This document shows positions 37,649 through 44,586 of a stretch of 44,586 bases of DNA, piece after piece. This DNA comes from Anaerosolibacter sp. (GTDB taxonomy: Bacteria > Bacillota > Clostridia > Peptostreptococcales > Thermotaleaceae): assembly GCF_029240175.1 (NCBI RefSeq), contig NZ_JARBTM010000021.1, positions 1-44,586 of the forward strand, read 5' to 3'. The notes under the pieces are model-generated. The model was given only the letters and a program-made list of their open reading frames with translations. It had not been told where the DNA came from and made no database searches. Every line of letters begins with the position of its first letter. Position 1 is the first letter of the stretch. The position numbers were made by a program, and so were the translations under genes.

Positions 37649-38185
37649 ATGGAGCACAATTACGAGTTGACAACAGGAAGATACCTTTTCGAACTGACAA
37701 AAATATTTTTTCAGTCCGTGGCGGCCCATTATTTTCAAAAAGACCATTTGAAGCTGGAAAAGTTGTACTATGATACCATGGATCTTCATGAACGATATAT
37801 CGAACAGTACTGTGACGAAGAGGAAAAGGAAGAAAGATATCGAGAAAAAATTTATGAGCTTCTGGATTTGATCTTGCTTAAGGAACAAAAAGATACATTG
37901 AAAATGAAAACAGCAGATATAACGTATAAGGGGATAAAAATCAGGGAGAACATCATCAATGATATGTACGTAGAGCTCTGGTTGGTAGATCAGGATCTCT
38001 GGTTATATATTTTTGAGGCACGAGGGCATAAGGAGGATTTTATTTACTTTGATATAGAGGACCCATATCTTTTAAGAATAGATCAAGTATATTATGGATT
38101 GAAAGGGAAGCGAAGTCCAGGATTGCTGAATCTCCTATATGAAAAAGAAAAAGGAATAAATCATAAAGATATTGCCAAACTATAG
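37649..38185 (+). CDS. Hypothetical protein
   Basis: A 178-residue soluble protein with an acidic and basic helical N-terminal half (EEEKEERYREKIYELLDLILLKEQ) and a C-terminal half predicted as beta-rich (MYVELWLVDQDLWLYIFEARG). GGAGG is 9 bases upstream. There is no signal peptide and no family I recognise. It lies before the serS T-box leader, whose promoter starts within its last codons. Confidence 0.72.
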   Translation: MEHNYELTTGRYLFELTKIFFQSVAAHYFQKDHLKLEKLYYDTMDLHERYIEQYCDEEEKEERYREKIYELLDLILLKEQKDTLKMKTADITYKGIKIRENIINDMYVELWLVDQDLWLYIFEARGHKEDFIYFDIEDPYLLRIDQVYYGLKGKRSPGLLNLLYEKEKGINHKDIAKL

Positions 38186-38200
38186 GTAATATGTTAGAAT
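38172..38200 (+). promoter_or_regulatory. Promoter of the serS T-box leader
   Basis: TTGCCA (38172-38177) and TAGAAT (38195-38200), each 5/6 to consensus, are spaced 17 bases apart. Transcription should start about 38207, at the beginning of the T-box. Confidence 0.6.
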
Positions 38201-38206
38201 ATTTTA

Positions 38207-38458
38207 AAATATAGGAAAGACAATGAAGGGAAGTAGTAAATTCTCAGGCTTTTTCAGAGAGTCGGTGGCTGGTGAGAACCGATAAGACCTGTGATTGAAT
38301 CCGTCCCAGAGTTATAGGCTGAAAATTTAGTAGGCTTTATCGGGTGCGACCGTTATATCGCAGCTAAGAGGTTTGGAGCAATCCAATCAACTAGGGTGGC
38401 AACGCGGGAATACGTCTCTCGTCCCTATTTTCATATGGGGATGATGGGCGTTTTTTAT
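38207..38458 (+). ncRNA. T-box leader (tRNA-Ser sensing) of serS
   Basis: The conserved antiterminator T-box AGGGTGGCAACGCGGG lies at 38393-38408 and is followed by a terminator hairpin and T run ending near 38456. Stem I lies upstream; in it GAATCCG gives the likely specifier codon UCC (38300-38302), a serine codon. Uncharged tRNA-Ser would pair here and allow read-through into serS. Confidence 0.93.
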
Positions 38459-38495
38459 ATTTTTGACTTTGTTATCAATACAAAAGAAGCTTTAG

Positions 38496-39803
<1,308 letters not shown>

Positions 39804-39804
39804 A

Positions 39805-39843
39805 AAAGAAACCAGCACTGCAAAGTGTTGGTTTCTTTTCTAT
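39805..39843. terminator. Bidirectional terminator
   Basis: A 15-bp stem with one G-U pair (39805-39819 with 39824-39838), loop GCAA, T-rich tail, between convergent serS and lepB. Confidence 0.88.
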
Positions 39844-39852
39844 TTTGAGATA

Positions 39853-40404
39853 TTATTCTACTTTTCCGATTTTTGAAACAGGTAGAACTCTTACCAAAAC
39901 CTTGCCTTGGACTTTTTCCATATCCACTAGGCCTAAGTTTCTACTGTCCAAACTGTGACTGCGATTATCTCCCATGACAAAGATTTTTCCTTGGGGAACT
40001 TCTTCAATATAGGTATCTCCTGTGGTGTAATCTTCGTTGATATAATCTTCCTGGAGTTCCTCTCCATTCACATATACTTCACCATTTTGAATCAGTATCT
40101 GGTCGCCTTCTACCGCGATTACCCGTTTGATTAAATTCTTGGTGCTTACACCCTTTAAACGCTGAATCCAGTTTAATTGACCCAGCTCATCGGGTGCCAT
40201 GGGAATATCTGTTTCAAAGGAAACGATATCACCCTTTTCAATCTTATGGGTATTTTGCAGCAATAGATAGTCGTGCTCCACAAGGGTAGGATTCATGGAT
40301 ATACTATAAACCTCCAAGGGTGTAATGAAGGATGTAACAACCAAGGAAATCACCACGGCTAGAACGATGGACTTGATCCATTCCCAAACTTCTCTCTGCA
40401 CCAT
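39853..40404 (-). CDS. lepB: Signal peptidase I
   Basis: A 183-residue type I signal peptidase. One N-terminal membrane anchor (about 10-28), catalytic serine in SISMNPTL (Ser36), general-base lysine in LIKRVIAVEGD (Lys93) and GDNRSHSLDSR near the end. It removes signal peptides from exported proteins. AAAGGAG precedes the ATG. It is a single gene. Confidence 0.96.
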   Translation of the reverse strand: MVQREVWEWIKSIVLAVVISLVVTSFITPLEVYSISMNPTLVEHDYLLLQNTHKIEKGDIVSFETDIPMAPDELGQLNWIQRLKGVSTKNLIKRVIAVEGDQILIQNGEVYVNGEELQEDYINEDYTTGDTYIEEVPQGKIFVMGDNRSHSLDSRNLGLVDMEKVQGKVLVRVLPVSKIGKVE

Positions 40405-40719
40405 AACAACTCCTTTGCTTTGAATTTCGACATATTACCTAACTATTATTGTATCATTTTCTCCATGAATTTCTCAAATAAAGTTTTAGAAATAACTTGT
40501 TGATATAGGAAATCATGGGTTTTCATGTCTTATATAGGCCTATGAACCATCTCGGTCAATGCTTGAAAGTTCCTTACAAATCTGTCTGACAGCTGTTGAA
40601 TAAGTTTATTTATGGGGCAAACGTTTCCAAGTTTATCACAGTATTGTTAAGAAATAGGATTGTATGATATGGTAAAAGTATATGAATTTCGATAATTATA
40701 AATGGGAGGAGATCAGGAT
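40405..40719. promoter_or_regulatory. Divergent lepB-ptsI intergenic region with weak cre-like site
   Basis: No gene is visible in these 315 bases. GGCAAACGTTTCCA (40616-40629) shares the AAACGTTT core and 10 of 14 positions with the cre consensus, upstream of ptsI. No convincing promoter pair could be fixed. Confidence 0.35.
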
Positions 40720-42405
40720 ATGTACAAAGGGATAGGCGCTTCTCCTGGAATCGCCGTTGGAAAGGCATTGCTTTTGAAAAAAGAGGACATCATCATTGAA
40801 CGAAAATCCATCCGTAATGAGATGGAAGAGAATGAGAGATTTCATAAAGCGTTAGATAAAACAAAGGAACAGATTGAGGAAATCAAAAAGAATACAGGCG
40901 CAGCGCAACAGGAAATCATGGATGCCCATTTGATGATCTTGGAAGATCCTGAATTGATTGGTGGCGTCGAGGGAGCTGTTAATGCTGAGAAAATCAATGC
41001 AGAGGCTGCACTACAGGGCGTTATAGATACCTTTGTGGCTATTTTTGAGAGCATGGACAATGAATATATGCGGGAAAGGGCAGCAGACATCAAGGATGTG
41101 GGTCAGCGGATTATGATGAATCTCTTAGGAAAAGAGCACCCAAACTTAGCCAAGCTAAAAGAGCCTGTGGTTATCGTAGCCCATGACCTAACACCGTCTG
41201 ATACAGCCCAATTAGATCGAGAAAACGTTTTGGGCTTTGTTACAGAGATTGGCGGAAGAACATCCCATAGTGCGATTATGGCAAGAACCATGGAAATCCC
41301 TGCTGTGCTTGGTCTAAAGGCGATTACCCAACAGATTAAAAATGGAGATATTCTTGTTTTTGATGGAGAAGAAGGGATTGTATTGGTGAATCCAGAGGAG
41401 CCTGTCATCCAGCAATACACAGAAAAAAGAGTAAAATTGGCAGAGGAAAAACAAGCGTTACGAAAGCTCTTAAATAGTAACACCATATCCAAGGACGGCA
41501 AAAAGGTAGAGCTAGGCGGTAACATCGGTAATCCAAGGGATGCCCAGAAGGCCCATGAGAGTGGAGCCGAGGGAATTGGACTCTATCGGACAGAGTTTTT
41601 ATATATGGATAGAACCTCCCTGCCATCGGAGGAGGAACAGTTTGAAGCCTATAAAGCTGTTTTAGAAATCATGGGAGAGCGCCCTGTGGTGATTAGAACC
41701 CTTGACATCGGTGGAGATAAGGAACTGCCTTACATGAACCTGCCAAAGGAAATGAATCCATTCCTTGGATATCGGGCCATTCGAATCTGCTTGGATCAAA
41801 AAGAAATCTTTAAAACCCAGCTTCGCGCACTGCTAAGGGCCAGTGTTTATGGAAACCTTAAGATTATGTACCCTATGATTTCTTCCCTTGAAGAGGTTAG
41901 AGCTGCCAATGGTATCATGGAGGAAGTAAAGCAGGAGTTAAACAATGAAAGAAAAGAGTGGTCATCAGATATTGAAGTGGGCATCATGATAGAAATCCCT
42001 GCTGCTGCAGTGATTTCGGATATCCTTGCCATGGAAGTAGACTTCTTCAGCATCGGTACCAATGACCTGATTCAGTATACTACAGCAGTAGACAGAATGA
42101 ATGAAAAAATTGCCCATCTATATAATCCATTTAACCCAGCCGTATTGAGACTGATCAAGCAGGTAATAGACAATGGTCATAAGGCAGGAAAATGGGTAGG
42201 TATGTGTGGGGAAGTGGCTGGAGACAAACGATTGATCCCTGTTCTTCTAGGTATGGGTTTAGATGAATTCAGTATGAGTGCAGGGGCTATCCTGCCTGCC
42301 CGAAAGCAGATTCAGGCCCTATCCTATGAAGAAATGAAGGCATTAGCAGATCAAGTACTACAGCTGGGCACAGCGGAAGAGATCGAAAAGCTATTATGTG
42401 AATAG
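40720..42405 (+). CDS. ptsI: PTS enzyme I (phosphoenolpyruvate-protein phosphotransferase)
   Basis: A 561-residue enzyme I. It autophosphorylates from PEP and passes phosphate to HPr. GGRTSHSAIMAR holds the active His183; GLYRTEFLYMDR, GTNDLIQYT and GMCGEVAGD are C-terminal PEP-binding motifs. The ATG at 40720 is preferred over 40702 because GGGAGGA (40704-40710) is correctly placed for it and MYKGIGASPGIA is the family start. It stands apart from HPr, which here is in the dha operon. It should drive the DhaM-DhaL relay. Confidence 0.97.
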   Translation: MYKGIGASPGIAVGKALLLKKEDIIIERKSIRNEMEENERFHKALDKTKEQIEEIKKNTGAAQQEIMDAHLMILEDPELIGGVEGAVNAEKINAEAALQGVIDTFVAIFESMDNEYMRERAADIKDVGQRIMMNLLGKEHPNLAKLKEPVVIVAHDLTPSDTAQLDRENVLGFVTEIGGRTSHSAIMARTMEIPAVLGLKAITQQIKNGDILVFDGEEGIVLVNPEEPVIQQYTEKRVKLAEEKQALRKLLNSNTISKDGKKVELGGNIGNPRDAQKAHESGAEGIGLYRTEFLYMDRTSLPSEEEQFEAYKAVLEIMGERPVVIRTLDIGGDKELPYMNLPKEMNPFLGYRAIRICLDQKEIFKTQLRALLRASVYGNLKIMYPMISSLEEVRAANGIMEEVKQELNNERKEWSSDIEVGIMIEIPAAAVISDILAMEVDFFSIGTNDLIQYTTAVDRMNEKIAHLYNPFNPAVLRLIKQVIDNGHKAGKWVGMCGEVAGDKRLIPVLLGMGLDEFSMSAGAILPARKQIQALSYEEMKALADQVLQLGTAEEIEKLLCE

Positions 42406-42463
42406 ATGAATAAAACCCACAAGAGGTTGTAACTTTTTTAGATATAAAAGTAGCACTGAATGG

Positions 42464-42515
42464 GTAAAATAAACAAAGTCCCTGATAAATTTATCAGGGA
42501 CTTTGTTTATTTTAC
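42464..42515. terminator. 52-bp perfect palindrome, bidirectional terminator
   Basis: A 26-bp perfect inverted repeat with no spacer, centred between 42489 and 42490, with AT-rich ends giving a T-rich tail on both strands. It separates ptsI from the convergent surface-protein gene and includes that gene's last three codons. Confidence 0.85.
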
Positions 42516-44586
42516 AATATATATTGTCTTATTTGAAGGAAACCATAGTACATTTGCACCTAATTTTTCCGATACATACCGTATTGGTACAAGGGTACGA
42601 TTGTTCACGATCGTCGCAGGTGTATCGAAATCTTCAAGGGGCGCATCGATTACCATGCTTAATATTTTCTCATCTAGATGAATGGAGACTGTCTTTAGCT
42701 CTGTATTCCAATCTACATCTGCTCCTATATTTTCTGCGATAAATCTTATAGGAACCATAGCTCTATTATTTATAATAATTGGCGCCACATCATTCGTTTT
42801 GACTTTGTTATTTACTTCTGATGTAAGTTGATCAAGTGTTAATCTAATGGTGGTTAGCTCATTTGCTTTCCCTATACCATATAAACTAAATTGATCTGTG
42901 TAGAACGTAAATATTTTGGCTGTTTTATCATATATACCACCGAGCTTTATAAGGTCAATATCTCCATTTTCATCTACTTTATACCTTATACCTGTCAAAC
43001 TTTCTATATTCTCATCTGTTAATGCTAAATCTGATAAATCTAAGGTTATTGCTACTGGTTCAGCGAATGAATCTACTTTTTCTGTAGTGGTAGTGCCATC
43101 TGCATTTTTTCTTGTAATTTGTGCAGTTAAGTCAAATATTTTTCCACCTATTTCAAATATACCTGTACTTTCGCCTACGGCTACCTTTTCCAAAGCTATT
43201 TTCTTTTCTTTTTCGGTTAATACTTTTACTCCTAGGGATATGTATGAATTTTCTTCTTCGGTAGCCCCTAGTATTTGTGCAGTGTTTAATGAATTAGGGT
43301 GAAAAGTTAGTTTAATTCCCATATTTTCTAAGTATAAGGGTTCTTCTTGATCCCTTAGTGTTCGGAGCATATTAAGAGTGATATTTGCCTTAGAATCTTT
43401 TATATTCTTTAGTGAAAGTACTGCTTTGCCTGTTTTTGATAAACTTGATGCGATTAATGGATCATTCATTTCTGATATAGTTGAAATCGTATCTGCCTGT
43501 ACTGTGTCATGGTCATTGTTATCATCATTGTGGTTACTACTACCGTCATCATAATCTGCTCTTGTTACAGTCACGATATATGTTTTTGTGGTGAATGTAT
43601 CTTCAGCAGTTACCAATATACGAATTTGATTGGCTCCAAGGTGTAGGTTAATCGGCTCCGATGGCGTATTATTTATGACATTATGGCCATTGATCTGAAT
43701 TGTCCCATTACCATCTTCTAAGGTAGGGGTAATGGTCATGCTGGATATGTCATATGCCACATTGACTTCGTAATCCGTTTTATTTGGTGCAAAGTCTGGT
43801 TTTAAGGTCCCGTTACTTAATCGAATATTACTTAAATCTGCATTATTACTTATGGTTGTAAAACGAAAGGTATATGGATTGGACGAGTTATATACAGCGT
43901 CTTGTACCGTTCCACTTGGAATTTTTACAGTGTATAGTGTGTTGTAATTCAGACCATTTTTAGGGGTAATGGTTAATAGATTATCTTCTATAGCATAAAC
44001 ACAATCGACTACAGTATCTCCTTCTAAGCTTAGTAGGTTGATATCCTTTGGTTGTATGTCTTCATTAAAGGTAACTTTTATATCTTTATTTACCAAAACA
44101 CCTGTTTGATTGTTGCTAGGTTCTGTCGTCATAACATAAGGAGCAGAAAGATCTGGTGGATTTTGTGTTGTAAAACGAAAGGTATATGAATTGGAAGAGT
44201 TATATAGTGCATCTCTTACCGCTCCCCTTGGAATCGATATTGTATAGGCACTGCTATAATCTAAATTTTCATTAGGATCTATTGTAAGGGTTTTTCCATC
44301 TATTTGGTAGGTATAGCCCATCACTGTCTCATCTTTTTTTATGCTGATACTATCTATCCCATCGGAAGCAAAGATATTTTCATCAAAAGTAATTAAAATA
44401 TTTTGATCAATGGCTACATTTGTTTGATTGTCTAAAGGGTTCGTATCCGTTACATCAGGTCGAAGGATCTCCATAAATTGTATCCGGTGATTATTTGAAT
44501 CGGCCACATAGATGTTACCATCACCATCTACTGCCACGCCATTTGGAGTATTAAACGCACCAGCATCGCTGCCACTACTACCCCAG
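42507..44586 (-). CDS. Large surface protein, N-terminus cut by window end
   Basis: A partial gene: the frame stays open through 44586, and the codons before the first possible start still encode an NHL blade (GAFNTPNGVAVDGDGNIYVADS). From the N-side: NHL repeat; two Big_5-like domains of about 100 residues, strongly alike (LDYSSAYTISIPRGAVRDAL and LNYNTLYTVKIPSGTVQDAV); a cadherin-like sandwich (KPDFAPNKTDYEVNV); an Asp/Asn-rich linker; a domain of unknown type; and a C-terminal copper-amine-oxidase-N-like domain in two copies (NRAMVPIRFIAENIGADVDW and NRTLVPIRYVSEKLGANVLW). Likely secreted and wall-associated. Confidence 0.88.
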   Translation of the reverse strand, partial: WGSSGSDAGAFNTPNGVAVDGDGNIYVADSNNHRIQFMEILRPDVTDTNPLDNQTNVAIDQNILITFDENIFASDGIDSISIKKDETVMGYTYQIDGKTLTIDPNENLDYSSAYTISIPRGAVRDALYNSSNSYTFRFTTQNPPDLSAPYVMTTEPSNNQTGVLVNKDIKVTFNEDIQPKDINLLSLEGDTVVDCVYAIEDNLLTITPKNGLNYNTLYTVKIPSGTVQDAVYNSSNPYTFRFTTISNNADLSNIRLSNGTLKPDFAPNKTDYEVNVAYDISSMTITPTLEDGNGTIQINGHNVINNTPSEPINLHLGANQIRILVTAEDTFTTKTYIVTVTRADYDDGSSNHNDDNNDHDTVQADTISTISEMNDPLIASSLSKTGKAVLSLKNIKDSKANITLNMLRTLRDQEEPLYLENMGIKLTFHPNSLNTAQILGATEEENSYISLGVKVLTEKEKKIALEKVAVGESTGIFEIGGKIFDLTAQITRKNADGTTTTEKVDSFAEPVAITLDLSDLALTDENIESLTGIRYKVDENGDIDLIKLGGIYDKTAKIFTFYTDQFSLYGIGKANELTTIRLTLDQLTSEVNNKVKTNDVAPIIINNRAMVPIRFIAENIGADVDWNTELKTVSIHLDEKILSMVIDAPLEDFDTPATIVNNRTLVPIRYVSEKLGANVLWFPSNKTIYIVK

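Noticed and set aside
37440-37670. Plus-strand 76-residue frame over the small hypothetical gene
   Set aside because: No ribosome site; it covers the divergent promoter region and runs into the next gene.

Overview
The window reads as chromosome from a low-GC, anaerobic, motile Firmicute of the class Clostridia, perhaps Alkaliphilus or a relative. That placement is inferred from gene content: GlpP-type antitermination, a tRNA-Ser T-box, NiaR, an Agr-type quorum system, sigma-54 enhancer-dependent promoters and chemoreceptors. It opens at the 3' end of a 5S rRNA gene and closes inside a surface-protein gene, so both edge features are partial. There is no CRISPR array, prophage or intact insertion sequence.

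Region 1 (0.4-16 kb) is a compact glycerol/dihydroxyacetone regulon. A sigma-54 activator with an N-terminal HPr domain precedes dhaK-dhaL-dhaM-HPr. Next come the GlpP antiterminator, two small paralogous membrane proteins (putative glycerol carriers in place of GlpF) and glpK. A three-gene redox module follows (GlpA-like oxidoreductase with a C-terminal iron-sulfur domain, a second flavoprotein, a DUF1667 protein), then a second sigma-54 activator and a chemoreceptor fused to a PhnD-like binding domain. Three good -24/-12 promoters precede dhaK, glpP and the chemoreceptor. The two activators have almost the same DNA-binding helix-turn-helix, and similar A-rich TATCAA motifs lie upstream of these promoters. 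I infer one regulon covering glycerol uptake, phosphorylation, oxidation and taxis. Enzyme I (ptsI), which would energise HPr and DhaM, lies at 40.7 kb.

Region 2 (16-21.7 kb) holds argG-argH, pepD and a GntR/FadR-type regulator. Region 3 (21.7-26.3 kb) holds an Agr-like peptide system (agrB, a 41-residue agrD, a five-helix membrane protein and a separate GHKL kinase, with no response regulator in view), divergent from a dCache chemoreceptor. Region 4 (26.3-30.4 kb) is niaR followed by nadA-nadB-nadC with a NiaR-like operator.

Region 5 (30.6-44.6 kb) is mixed housekeeping: an orphan EIIC-like membrane protein, a UPF0182 protein, a beta-propeller lipoprotein, an M50 protease, two hypothetical proteins, T-box-controlled serS, lepB, ptsI and a large surface protein cut by the window edge. 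Several intergenic spaces carry elaborate palindromes. Three share one plan: inverted arrays of 6-7 bp repeats around a central segment. Another, at 13.7 kb, holds three successive triloop hairpins.
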